Source: Bacillota bacterium (GTDB lineage: Bacteria > Bacillota > Clostridia > Oscillospirales > Ruminococcaceae). Taken from it: 55,959 nt of DNA. The DNA lies in NCBI GenBank assembly GCA_023421245.1, contig JAEZTV010000001.1:1-55959 (forward strand), written 5' to 3'. Both the position numbers and the translations under genes were made by a program. Positions 17,765 through 25,606 of the stretch are shown here, one piece after another. How positions within the stretch are numbered: the first letter of the stretch is position 1; every line of letters begins with the position of its first letter. The notes below the pieces were generated by a model, which saw nothing but the letters and a program-made list of their open reading frames with translations, had not been told where the DNA came from and did not search any database.

Positions 17765-18925
17765 ATGAGTAACAAACTTGATTATCAGAATCCGCTGCGA
17801 AACCAATGTATGAGCATTCCCGCGCTGTGCGAGCCTCAAATTGCCGGGGTTCTCAAGGGAATTGCGGGGTCAATCCCCGCCGATAAATTAAAGAACATCC
17901 GTCGGGTTATCTTCACCGGCTGCGGCGACTCTTACTTTGCAGGCCGCGTGGTGATTCCCGCCTATAAACATTTTGCAGGCCAGTTTGGCAGCAGCTTTTC
18001 CGCCGAGCGCTGCATCGATGTCGGCCGTTTCTTGGAGATGAGCGAGAAAGATGCCGCGGCAACCTTGGTTATCGGTGTCAGCGCATCGGGTGGCCCTGCG
18101 CGCGTAGAGGAGGCCCTGCTGCGTGCCAAAAAATACGGCTACATGACGATGGCTCTGACCAACAACCCCGCTTCCCGCGCGGCAGCGGCAGCGGAGTATT
18201 CGCTGATTGTCAATACCCCAAGCTTTGATAACCCAAACCCAGGGCTGCGTAACTACTACGCATCGCTTACCGCTCTTTTATTCTTCGCAGCATATCTTGG
18301 CGAGTGCAGAGGCATCAGCCCCGCGGGAACAATGGATACGCTTGCGGATGCCATCCGCGCGTACACCAAGAGCTACGAGGCCGTGCTGCCTGAACTTGAT
18401 GAAAATATGTTTGAGCTTGCAAAGACATGGAAGGACTATATCGCCGTTGATACCATCGGCGATGACATTAACTCCGCAACCGCACTGTTCATCGGCGCGA
18501 AGTTCCTCGAGGTTGCAGGCATTATCTCTACATACAATGATTCCGAGGATTGGTGCCATGTGCATTACTTTGCGCATACGCCCGAAAAGATCGGCACCAT
18601 CATTGTTGCGGATAAGTACGATAACAACCGCACCCGCATTGCAGAAACCGTGCGTCAGGCAGCCGGTATCGGCCGTCCGGTGCTGCTGCTTGCAAACGGC
18701 TGCAAGAAGGAGTTTGGCATACCCGAGGAGATTACCGAGGTAGCTCTTCCCGAAGCGCCGAAGGGCTTTGAGTTCCTGCTGCCGCTCCTCAATTTTATCC
18801 CCGGCTCAATCCTTGCGGCATATGTAGCGGCGCTGCTTGAGGAACCGTACTTCCGTGCAGGCAAAGGGCACTGGGGTGATCCGGGCGTTAACACAATTCA
18901 AAGCAGTGAAGTTATTATACTGTAA
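17765..18925 (+). CDS. Double-SIS-domain protein 2 (isomerase/deglycase-like)
   Basis: A 386-residue paralogue of SIS protein 1, with the same opening (NKLDYQNPLRNQC against NKLDYNSPIRNQV), IFTGCGDSYFAGR near residue 50, the phosphosugar loop GVSASGGPAR near 103, and YNDSEDWCHVHYF near 255. The similarity runs end to end, so the pair arose by duplication. The ribosome site AAAGGTGAG precedes ATG. Two copies may act on two different phosphosugars or as a hetero-dimer, since GlmS-like SIS proteins have active sites shared between subunits. Confidence 0.87.
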   Translation: MSNKLDYQNPLRNQCMSIPALCEPQIAGVLKGIAGSIPADKLKNIRRVIFTGCGDSYFAGRVVIPAYKHFAGQFGSSFSAERCIDVGRFLEMSEKDAAATLVIGVSASGGPARVEEALLRAKKYGYMTMALTNNPASRAAAAAEYSLIVNTPSFDNPNPGLRNYYASLTALLFFAAYLGECRGISPAGTMDTLADAIRAYTKSYEAVLPELDENMFELAKTWKDYIAVDTIGDDINSATALFIGAKFLEVAGIISTYNDSEDWCHVHYFAHTPEKIGTIIVADKYDNNRTRIAETVRQAAGIGRPVLLLANGCKKEFGIPEEITEVALPEAPKGFEFLLPLLNFIPGSILAAYVAALLEEPYFRAGKGHWGDPGVNTIQSSEVIIL

Positions 18926-18979
18926 GCGACAGTTTGCAGCTGATGCTGTATGCAAATACTGAGGAAAAGGAGACGAAAT

Positions 18980-19381
18980 ATGGTTCGCAACACAATAAAG
19001 ACCGAGAATGCAGGACTTTATGATATTACCGAGTCGATTACCGGCGCTATTGATACTAGCAATATCCGCGAGGGGCTATGCGTTGTGTTTACCCCCGATA
19101 CGGAGGCCGGCATCCTGATTACCGCAAAGGGTGACCCTCGCATCTATGAGGATATTTTGGAAGACTACACCCGCATCTTCCCCGCGCGCAACAACTACGA
19201 GTTTGACGGAAGTGTCGATCAGGCTGCCGCGCACTCAAAATCCGCCATAGCGGGCGTATCGCTCGACATCATCATCCATGAGGGCAAAGCAGTGCTTGGC
19301 GAGCGTCAGCACATTGTGCTGGCAGACTATGTGGGCAATAAAAACTGCACCTGGCTAATCGAGTGTATCGGCAGGGAATAA
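18980..19381 (+). CDS. YjbQ-family protein 3, divergent
   Basis: A 133-residue divergent YjbQ-like protein. The position of the first conserved histidine is Asp40 (TPDTEAGILI), while the second is kept (AAHSKSA, His85). The DGPR motif is replaced by VGNKN. The ATG at 18980 follows AAAAGGAG and is preferred to an ATG at 18950 without a ribosome site. It is the last gene of the operon, 56 bases before a strong terminator. Loss of one site while the fold is preserved suggests a structural or regulatory partner for the other YjbQ chains. Confidence 0.78.
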   Translation: MVRNTIKTENAGLYDITESITGAIDTSNIREGLCVVFTPDTEAGILITAKGDPRIYEDILEDYTRIFPARNNYEFDGSVDQAAAHSKSAIAGVSLDIIIHEGKAVLGERQHIVLADYVGNKNCTWLIECIGRE

Positions 19382-19436
19382 AGGCAGCACACCTTGTTTA
19401 ATTCCCCGTCCGCTCACTAAAGCCTTCTTGAAAAGC

Positions 19437-19470
19437 GACAATCCCCCGGCTCCTAAGCCGGGGGATTGTC
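19437..19470 (+). terminator. Intrinsic terminator of the BMP/kinase/SIS/YjbQ operon
   Basis: Perfect 15-bp GC-rich stem (19437-19451 with 19456-19470), 4-base loop, then TATCTTCT. It lies 56 bases after the last YjbQ gene. Confidence 0.85.
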
Positions 19471-19525
19471 TATCTTCTAACGAAGAGCTTGAAATACGCA
19501 GCCATTTTGCTCCACAATAAAAACA

Positions 19526-19554
19526 GCCGCTGCGCTGTAAAACAGCAGAGCGGC
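19526..19554 (-). terminator. Terminator after the DeoR regulator gene
   Basis: GCCGCT (19526-19531) pairs with AGCGGC (19549-19554), with further pairing inside. On the minus strand it is followed by TGTTTTTATT, 32 bases past the regulator stop. Confidence 0.65.
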
Positions 19555-19585
19555 CGATATCGTTATGGGGTTGTCCTTTCGCTTT

Positions 19586-20320
19586 TTAAATAAGCTTGCT
19601 CTCATCGGTGTCTTCGTTAATAATCGTACAGTTAAATAGGTCAAACGACTTAAAGAACACAATCCTGCTTTCCTTGGCATGCTCCGCCAGCAAATAGCAT
19701 CTCGCTGAGTGGTTCTTTACCAGCTGCTTGATGCTTGCTTCGCGGATATCATATACGTAGGTACACTGCTCTTCAAGAGAATACGCATTCGCACCCAAAA
19801 ACGCCTTATTAAAGTGCATGCTCGAAATCTGCGTCTCGGCAAGCGGGCCGTTAACCGAATTAAAATCATAAACATACTCGCCGCCAAGCAAAATGAAGGT
19901 AATCCCCTCAATGGGAAGGTAATTCTGAACCATACTAAGGTTGGTTGTTACAACCGTGACGTTCTTTGCGGTTATAAACTGAACCATCTTGCCGGTTGTC
20001 GTACCGGAATCAATAAAGATAATATCCCCGTCCGAAACCAGCTTTGCGGCCTTTTGTGCAATCATGGTTTTGGGGCCGCTCTCAGAATGGTCTTCATAAA
20101 GTGCAATCGGGTGTCTGCTAATGTTTTGCGGCTCTGCCTTGATGCAAAAAGCGCCACCGCGTTTCTTTTCGATTGTACCGTCCTCAAGCATGAGATTAAT
20201 ATCACGGCGTGCGGTAGAAACAGAAACCCCCAGTGCCTCGGCAATGTGGACAACAGACATCACTTCGTGTTGCTCTAATAGTGTTAAAATACTTTTTCTA
20301 CGAAAATATGGAGCCAGCAT
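19586..20320 (-). CDS. DeoR-family transcriptional regulator
   Basis: A 244-residue regulator. Residues 1-60 form the DeoR helix-turn-helix (VVHIAEALGVSVSTARRDINLMLEDG), and the rest is the DeoRC sensor with DSGTTTGKMVQFI near 103 and FLGANAYS near 180, the usual phosphosugar-binding segments. DeoR-family repressors respond to phosphorylated sugars or nucleoside-derived pentose phosphates. GAGGAGG precedes the ATG. It is convergent with the YjbQ/SIS operon and the nearest regulator to it, so it is the likely controller of the locus. Its own promoter carries a palindrome. Confidence 0.9.
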   Translation of the reverse strand: MLAPYFRRKSILTLLEQHEVMSVVHIAEALGVSVSTARRDINLMLEDGTIEKKRGGAFCIKAEPQNISRHPIALYEDHSESGPKTMIAQKAAKLVSDGDIIFIDSGTTTGKMVQFITAKNVTVVTTNLSMVQNYLPIEGITFILLGGEYVYDFNSVNGPLAETQISSMHFNKAFLGANAYSLEEQCTYVYDIREASIKQLVKNHSARCYLLAEHAKESRIVFFKSFDLFNCTIINEDTDESKLI

Positions 20321-20510
20321 CCCGTATCCTCCTCAAATTCTGTAAATGCCAAATTGATCGCACCGGTTTGATAATGTGAATTCATCATTTTTATATTCTC
20401 AGATAGGGGATACCGGAATTAAAGTAATAAGATGCTCAATGCTCCAATTTGAAAATTGACAATTAAAGCGCTGCTAAAGCAAGTAATATCAACATTTACT
20501 CGTTGTTATA

Positions 20511-20539
20511 ATAATAACATCTTTCCAGTTGGAAATCAA
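20511..20539 (-). promoter_or_regulatory. Promoter and candidate operator of the DeoR gene
   Basis: On the minus strand TTGATT (20534-20539), 17 bases, TATTAT (20511-20516). The palindrome TTTCCA-GT-TGGAAA (20522-20535) lies between the two elements, an ideal place for autorepression. No second copy was found by eye in the BMP promoter region. Confidence 0.55.
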
Positions 20540-20718
20540 TAAGTTCAAATAAAATAATAATAACTCCACATAATGACCAACATATATTCAATTTTTTGGC
20601 TTTTTTGAAGATAAACTGCCCTGCCAACTATCCGACTGCACAAAGGAAATATGGTAGAATGAATGCTGCATACGTATCTCAGCGGTTTGCACAGGATGAT
20701 AAGCGGAATTCAGCTGTG

Positions 20719-20734
20719 TTGCAACAGGTTGCGC
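20719..20734. promoter_or_regulatory. Candidate LacI operator-like site (upstream copy)
   Basis: TTGCAACAGGTTGCGC aligns with the sites at 21010 and 22260 (shared pattern GC[A/G], 5-6 variable bases, TTGCGC). It touches the orphan terminator stem, so the match could be chance. Confidence 0.35.
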
Positions 20735-20774
20735 AGCCGTAAGGCGGATACCCTATTCGCCTTACGGCTTTTTT
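20735..20774 (+). terminator. Orphan intrinsic terminator
   Basis: AGCCGTAAGGCG (20735-20746) pairs fully with CGCCTTACGGCT (20758-20769), and six T follow (20769-20774). No annotated plus-strand gene runs into it. Confidence 0.8.
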
Positions 20775-21009
20775 GCGGTTTTATAACACAAAGCATCCAC
20801 ACCGCAAAACAGGTTTATCATACTCTGTTTGCTGCTGCTTGAAAAGTTAAAACCCTATGAAACTATGCACATAGAGTATGCCGGCGTGTATGCTTTAGCA
20901 GCAGCACCGCCAGGCAGTGATGGGGAATATTTCTTGTCCCGCGCGGTGTAATAAAAGGCCGAAAAAAAACAGATTGACGAAAGCACCATTCCCTGATAGT
21001 ATAATCTTG

Positions 21010-21027
21010 TTGCGCATCGTTGCGCAA
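21010..21027 (+). promoter_or_regulatory. LacI-type operator upstream of the galactan-locus regulator
   Basis: TTGCGCA-TCGT-TGCGCAA, a perfect 7-bp-arm palindrome, directly after a TATAAT -10 (21000-21005). A TTGACG lies 20 bases before that -10, a long spacing, so the -35 is uncertain. The position suggests autorepression. Confidence 0.65.
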
Positions 21028-21078
21028 ATAAGGCAAACGCGCATTCCTTTCGAATAACTACGCAGGGAGAAATAATCC

Positions 21079-22083
21079 ATGAAAAAGAACGTACAACAAC
21101 CCTATACCATTGACGATATCGCAAAGGAACTCGGCGTCAGCAAAACGACAGTTTCGCGTGCAATCTCAGGCAAAGGGAGAATCAGCGAAGAGACAAAGGA
21201 ACGTGTGCGGCAGCTAATCAGCAAGCGTAACTATAGGCCAAACAGTATGGCAAAAGGGCTGGCGCAGAAAAAAACCTTCAACATCGGCCTTGCCATGCCG
21301 GAGGATTTTGGCGTTGGTGATCTTCCGTTTTTTCAAAAGAGCGTTAACGGCATCTGCAAAACAGCCGCACATAACGATTACGATGTGCTTTTGTTTCGCA
21401 TTACCGGCAACGATCTTTCACAGCTCAAAAGGATTCTCAACAATCATAAGGTTGACGGTGTAATCATCACAAGAACGATGGTCAACGATTACCCCGTACA
21501 GCTTTTACGAGAGAGCGGTCTTCCGTTTGTTGTAATCGGCTCTTCGCCGGATGCCGATGTCACCCATGTGGATAATGATCATGTAAGTGCGTGTAAAATG
21601 TTAACCGGGCTGCTTTTGAGCCGCGGCTATCGCAACCTTGCGCTGATTGGCGGATCAATGGAGTTCTTTGTCAACCGAAAGCGTTTAACCGGCTACCAAC
21701 TGGCGCTGGACGAGCACGAGGGCAGCGCTGTGAGCAAGACATATCTAAATATGACAAACGAGCCGCAGATTGCACAAGCGGTGGATGATGCTTTGGCAGA
21801 GCACTCAGATTGTATTGTTTGTATGGACGACTTTATCTGCTCCCTTGCGGCCGCGCGTCTGGCAGAACGCTCTGTCAAGATTCCGGATGACATATCGATT
21901 GCTACGTTTTACAGCAGTATGCTGCTGGAAAATAACAAACCCCTGGTTACCGGACTGGAATTTGATGCGGTAAAGCTTGGCGGCATTGCATGTCAGACGT
22001 TAATCGATAAACTGGGCGGAAAGAATACGCAGGATTATCTAAGCTCCGACTACCGCCTGCTCATCGGCAACTCAATGAAATAG
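21079..22083 (+). CDS. LacI-family regulator of the galactan-utilisation locus
   Basis: A 334-residue repressor. The helix-turn-helix is at about residues 9-30 (YTIDDIAKELGVSKTTVSRAI), the hinge at 50-62, then a type-I binding-protein effector domain with GGSMEFFVNRKRLTGY near 193. The ribosome site AGGGAG precedes ATG. TTGCGC-containing palindromes lie in its promoter, just past its end and just after the transporter promoter, so it is likely to control itself and the GH2/GH53 operon. The inducer is probably galactose or a galacto-oligosaccharide, an inference from the genes it precedes. Confidence 0.92.
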   Translation: MKKNVQQPYTIDDIAKELGVSKTTVSRAISGKGRISEETKERVRQLISKRNYRPNSMAKGLAQKKTFNIGLAMPEDFGVGDLPFFQKSVNGICKTAAHNDYDVLLFRITGNDLSQLKRILNNHKVDGVIITRTMVNDYPVQLLRESGLPFVVIGSSPDADVTHVDNDHVSACKMLTGLLLSRGYRNLALIGGSMEFFVNRKRLTGYQLALDEHEGSAVSKTYLNMTNEPQIAQAVDDALAEHSDCIVCMDDFICSLAAARLAERSVKIPDDISIATFYSSMLLENNKPLVTGLEFDAVKLGGIACQTLIDKLGGKNTQDYLSSDYRLLIGNSMK

Positions 22084-22141
22084 CTACACCTGTGGCAGTA
22101 TATGATACCCAACGCCAAAATCTTACCTTTTTTGCATTATG

Positions 22142-22157
22142 TTGCGCTTATTGCGCA
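22142..22157 (+). promoter_or_regulatory. Candidate LacI operator (TTGCGC repeat)
   Basis: TTGCGCTTATTGCGCA, one base shorter in spacing than the 21010 site, about 70 bases upstream of the transporter promoter. Confidence 0.45.
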
Positions 22158-22224
22158 TATATTTTTGGCCATATTTATGCATTAACCATATAATTATCAT
22201 TAATTACTTGTGTATTATATAACA

Positions 22225-22275
22225 TTGACACATAATTTAGAAAGATGTATATTGTAATTGAGCAACCGATTGCGC
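22225..22275 (+). promoter_or_regulatory. Promoter and operator of the galactan transporter operon
   Basis: TTGACA (22225-22230), 17 bases, TATATT (22248-22253). The operator-like GAGCAACCGATTGCGC (22260-22275) covers the expected transcription start. Confidence 0.7.
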
Positions 22276-22312
22276 TAACCCGTGATCGAAATAATTTTAA
22301 GGAGCTAATGAA

Positions 22313-23644
22313 ATGAGAAAGATTACCGCATTAGTGCTCGCTCTTACTTTGGTAGTCAGTCTGTTGGCAGGATGTGCACAAGGCTCGGTCGAGTCTCCTG
22401 CAGATACAAGCTCTGCCGCGCCTGTCTCCGATGCTGCCCCTGCCGGGGCTCAGAAGCTGGTTGTATGGTGCTGGGATATGGGCTTTAACGGCGCAACCAT
22501 GGAGGCCGCCGCAGAGATTTACAAAAGGGATAACCCAAACTTTGAGCTTGAGGTCGCCGATCAGGGAGATTGGGACACCGTGCAGACCAAGCTGACAACC
22601 ATCGCCACCTCGGGCGATTATTCGCAGCTCCCCGACATTGTTCTGCTACAGGACAACGCGTTTCAGAAGAACTATGCAAGCTTTCCGGATGTATTCGTTG
22701 ACCTGACAAACACCGCTATCGATTTCAGCCAGTTTGCGGAGGGCAAGACCGGGTACTCGGTAATTGACGGCAAGAACTTTGGCGTTCCCTTTGACAACGG
22801 TGCCGTAATCTACGGCTATAGAACCGACGTGCTGTCCGACGCCGGCTATACCCTTGATGATTTTACCGATATTACTTGGAGCACATGGCTTACACAGGCA
22901 AAGGATGTGCTGAACAAAACCGGCAAGCCTCTTCTTTCCGGTCAGGCCGGCTCGTCAGATATCATTAACATGATGCTGCAATCTGCGGGCGCTTCCCTGT
23001 TTGACGCCGAGGGCAATGCCTACATCGTCGAAAACGATGTCCTTTACAAGGTGGCCGAGGTTTACATGCAGATGCTCAAAGACGGAACCTGTATAGAAGC
23101 CACCGATTGGTCGGGCTACACCGATTCCTTCACCAGCGGCACTGTCGCAGGTACCATGACCGGCTGTTGGATTGCGGCTACTATCCAGTCCAAAGAGGAT
23201 CAGTCCGGAAAATGGGCGATTACCAACATGCCTTCTCTTGAAGGTGTACAGGGCGCAACCAACTATTCCAACAACGGCGGCTCTACGTGGGCAGTTACCG
23301 CAAACTGCAAAGACCTTGACCTTGCGGCCGATTTCTTTGCCAAGACGTTTGGCGGCTCTACAGAGCTTTATGATAAGGTTGCAAACGCGGGCGTTTTGGC
23401 AACCTACCTGCCCGCCGCGGATTCCGACGTATACAGCGAACCGAATGCGTTCTTCGGCGGTCAGGCAATTATGTCGATCATCACTGAATTTGCCGGCCAT
23501 GTTCCCGCTATCCACGGCGGCGCGTACTACTACGACGCACGCGACGCAGTCTGCAACGCGATTGTGAATATTCAGGGCGGCGCGGATGCAAAAACCGCAT
23601 TCCAAGAAGCGGAGAACACTGTAAACTTTATGATGGGCAAATAG
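22313..23644 (+). CDS. Sugar-binding lipoprotein, galacto-oligosaccharide system (CUT1)
   Basis: A 443-residue lipoprotein with signal peptide and lipobox LLAGC (Cys21), then an Ala/Ser/Pro linker and the family-1 extracellular binding fold beginning KLVVWCWDMGFNG. AAGGAG lies 8 bases before the ATG. It heads an operon with two permeases, GH2 beta-galactosidase and GH53 galactanase, so beta-1,4-galactan fragments or related galactosides are the likely ligand. A strong stem-loop follows the stop codon. Confidence 0.93.
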   Translation: MRKITALVLALTLVVSLLAGCAQGSVESPADTSSAAPVSDAAPAGAQKLVVWCWDMGFNGATMEAAAEIYKRDNPNFELEVADQGDWDTVQTKLTTIATSGDYSQLPDIVLLQDNAFQKNYASFPDVFVDLTNTAIDFSQFAEGKTGYSVIDGKNFGVPFDNGAVIYGYRTDVLSDAGYTLDDFTDITWSTWLTQAKDVLNKTGKPLLSGQAGSSDIINMMLQSAGASLFDAEGNAYIVENDVLYKVAEVYMQMLKDGTCIEATDWSGYTDSFTSGTVAGTMTGCWIAATIQSKEDQSGKWAITNMPSLEGVQGATNYSNNGGSTWAVTANCKDLDLAADFFAKTFGGSTELYDKVANAGVLATYLPAADSDVYSEPNAFFGGQAIMSIITEFAGHVPAIHGGAYYYDARDAVCNAIVNIQGGADAKTAFQEAENTVNFMMGK

Positions 23645-23681
23645 GTGCACGGGTGTAACCACCTGCTGATTGCTTGATGTT

Positions 23682-23716
23682 GTACAGAGGGAAATACCGC
23701 GTATTTCCCTCTGTAC
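23682..23716 (+). other. Intercistronic stem-loop after the binding-protein gene
   Basis: Perfect 16-bp stem (23682-23697 with 23701-23716) with a 3-base loop, without a T-run. It lies between binding-protein and permease genes. Confidence 0.75.
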
Positions 23717-23749
23717 GTTCATGTTATTGATAAAAAAGGGGAGTTACCC

Positions 23750-24718
23750 GTGAAGATAAAGAGAATCAAACAAGATACATATCCAGAAACCATAAGCAAC
23801 ATGCCTACAAACGCTTTTTCTGCACAACGTCCGCGACGCTTTAGGCTGAGCTTGGGGCAGCGTCAGTCACTTGCGGGCTGGAGCTATATTCTCCCTGCTG
23901 CCATCCTGATTTTTATAATGAGCTTTTACCCCATGCTCAAGGCGCTCACCCTTTCGTTTAAGACGGGTATCGGCGCGAATATGACATGGGCCGGTCTATA
24001 CAATTATACACGCCTATTTGAGGATACGGTTTTTGTTCAGGCGCTGCTCAACACCTTCTTCTATCTGGTGATTCAGGTTCCTATCATGCTGTTCCTTGCT
24101 CTGATTATCGCAACCATCCTCAACCATCCAAAGCTAAAATGCAAGGGACTGTTCACCACCCTGATTTTTCTGCCGTGCGCTACCTCTTTGGTGTCGTACT
24201 CCATCATTTTTCGCACGCTGTTTGCCATCAACGGCTATATCAACTCGGTGCTAGTTGGCTTGGGGATTCTTTCGACCGGGTATAACTTTCTTGGGCATCC
24301 CGCCAGCGCAAGGCTCGTCATTATTATTGCGCTGATTTGGCGGTGGACCGGATATAATATGGTGTTCTATCTGGCTGGTTTGCAAAATATCAGCCCCTCC
24401 ATCTACGAAGCCGCAACGCTCGACGGCGCCTCCCGTTCTCAGGTGTTTTTTAAGATCACCGTGCCCCTGCTAAAGCCGATTATTCTGCTGACGGCTATCA
24501 TGTCCACCAACGGAACGCTGCAGCTGTTTGATGAATCGGTAAACATCACGAGCGGCGGGCCCGCCAACGCCTCCATAACACTATCGCATTACATCTACAA
24601 CCTATCGTTTAAGTATATGCCAAACTTCGGCTATGCGGCCGCCATCTCTTATGTCATTCTTGTGATTGTTGCCGTTTTAGCGTTTTTGCAGATGAAGGCA
24701 GGTGATAAGCGTGGTTAA
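23750..24718 (+). CDS. Carbohydrate ABC permease, MalF type (galactan locus)
   Basis: A 322-residue membrane protein with an N-terminal cytoplasmic extension of about 40 residues and six hydrophobic segments. The EAA loop is YEAATLDGASRSQVFFKITVP near residue 225. It starts with GTG behind AGGGGAG. It overlaps the next permease gene by about 8-17 bases, so the two channel subunits are made together. Confidence 0.92.
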   Translation: MKIKRIKQDTYPETISNMPTNAFSAQRPRRFRLSLGQRQSLAGWSYILPAAILIFIMSFYPMLKALTLSFKTGIGANMTWAGLYNYTRLFEDTVFVQALLNTFFYLVIQVPIMLFLALIIATILNHPKLKCKGLFTTLIFLPCATSLVSYSIIFRTLFAINGYINSVLVGLGILSTGYNFLGHPASARLVIIIALIWRWTGYNMVFYLAGLQNISPSIYEAATLDGASRSQVFFKITVPLLKPIILLTAIMSTNGTLQLFDESVNITSGGPANASITLSHYIYNLSFKYMPNFGYAAAISYVILVIVAVLAFLQMKAGDKRG

Positions 24719-25550
24719 CCTGAAATATGCCCGTACCCGCAAACAAACAAGCGGTGTTGGTGCCGGTTCATATATCTTCTTAATTGTTGTGTGCATCTTC
24801 TCCGTATTCCCTCTGCTCTGGATGCTGATTGCCGCCACCAACAAAAGTGTTGATGTAATTTCGGGCACCTTAATACCCGGCACGCATCTTCTGGAAAACT
24901 ATAAAACCCTGGTTAAGGGCACCAACCTCTGGACTGCCATGTGGAATTCCTTTCGATATGCGTCTGTTTTAACCATCTGCAGCCTGATTATCTGTTCACT
25001 GGCTGGCTATGGCTTTGAAATCTATCACACCAAGAAGAAAGACCGGCTGTTTGCGGTTATATTGCTTGCCGTAATGGTACCCTTTGCCGCAACCATGATT
25101 CCGTTGTATCAGATGAGCGCAGAACTTGGTCTACTTAACACAACGCTCGGCTTCATTCTTCCGACGATTTCTACCCCGTTTATGATCATGCTGTTTCGTC
25201 AAAACTCCCGCTCCTTCCCAATCGAGATTATTGAGGCTGCCAGAATCGACGGCCTATCGGAACTTTTAATCTTTTTAAAGATGTATATCCCAACGCAAAA
25301 ATCAGCCTTCGCCGCCGCCATGACCATTACGTTTATGAACGCGTGGAACAGCTACCTGTGGCCGAAGGTTATTATGCTCAGCGACGATAGCATTACTATG
25401 CCCATGCTCATTGCGGGGCTGAAATCCGGCTATGTTACCGATTTTGGCGTTTTAATGCTCTCGGTTTTGTTTTGTACGCTTCCTACCGTTTTAATCTTCT
25501 TCTTCCTGCAAAAGCACTTTGCGCAGGGTATTACCGGCTCGGTGAAGTAA
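24711..25550 (+). CDS. Carbohydrate ABC permease, MalG type (galactan locus)
   Basis: A 279-residue membrane protein with six hydrophobic segments and the EAA loop IEAARIDGLSELLIFLKMYIP near 183. Two GTG codons (24702 and 24711) could start it; the second has AGGTGAT at a better distance, so it is used here. It precedes the GH2 gene by 56 bases. No ATPase is encoded in the locus, as in the other CUT1 systems of this window. Confidence 0.9.
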   Translation: MVNLKYARTRKQTSGVGAGSYIFLIVVCIFSVFPLLWMLIAATNKSVDVISGTLIPGTHLLENYKTLVKGTNLWTAMWNSFRYASVLTICSLIICSLAGYGFEIYHTKKKDRLFAVILLAVMVPFAATMIPLYQMSAELGLLNTTLGFILPTISTPFMIMLFRQNSRSFPIEIIEAARIDGLSELLIFLKMYIPTQKSAFAAAMTITFMNAWNSYLWPKVIMLSDDSITMPMLIAGLKSGYVTDFGVLMLSVLFCTLPTVLIFFFLQKHFAQGITGSVK

Positions 25551-25606
25551 CAGGTGCCGCTTGAGAATCTTCACCGCCGCCGATAAGGAGTGAACTTACA
25601 TAATCT

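Larger units (their letters stand above)
20655..20774 (+). ncRNA. Candidate small RNA or 27-codon gene ending in an orphan terminator
   Basis: This lies in a 758-base region without an annotated gene. An extended -10 (TGGTAGAAT, 20652-20660) precedes about 110 bases that end in a perfect 12-bp hairpin and T-run (20735-20774). There is no -35. An ATG at 20659 opens 27 codons whose stop lies in the terminator stem, with AAAGGA 12 bases upstream, so a micro-protein is also possible. No relative is recognised. Confidence 0.35.
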
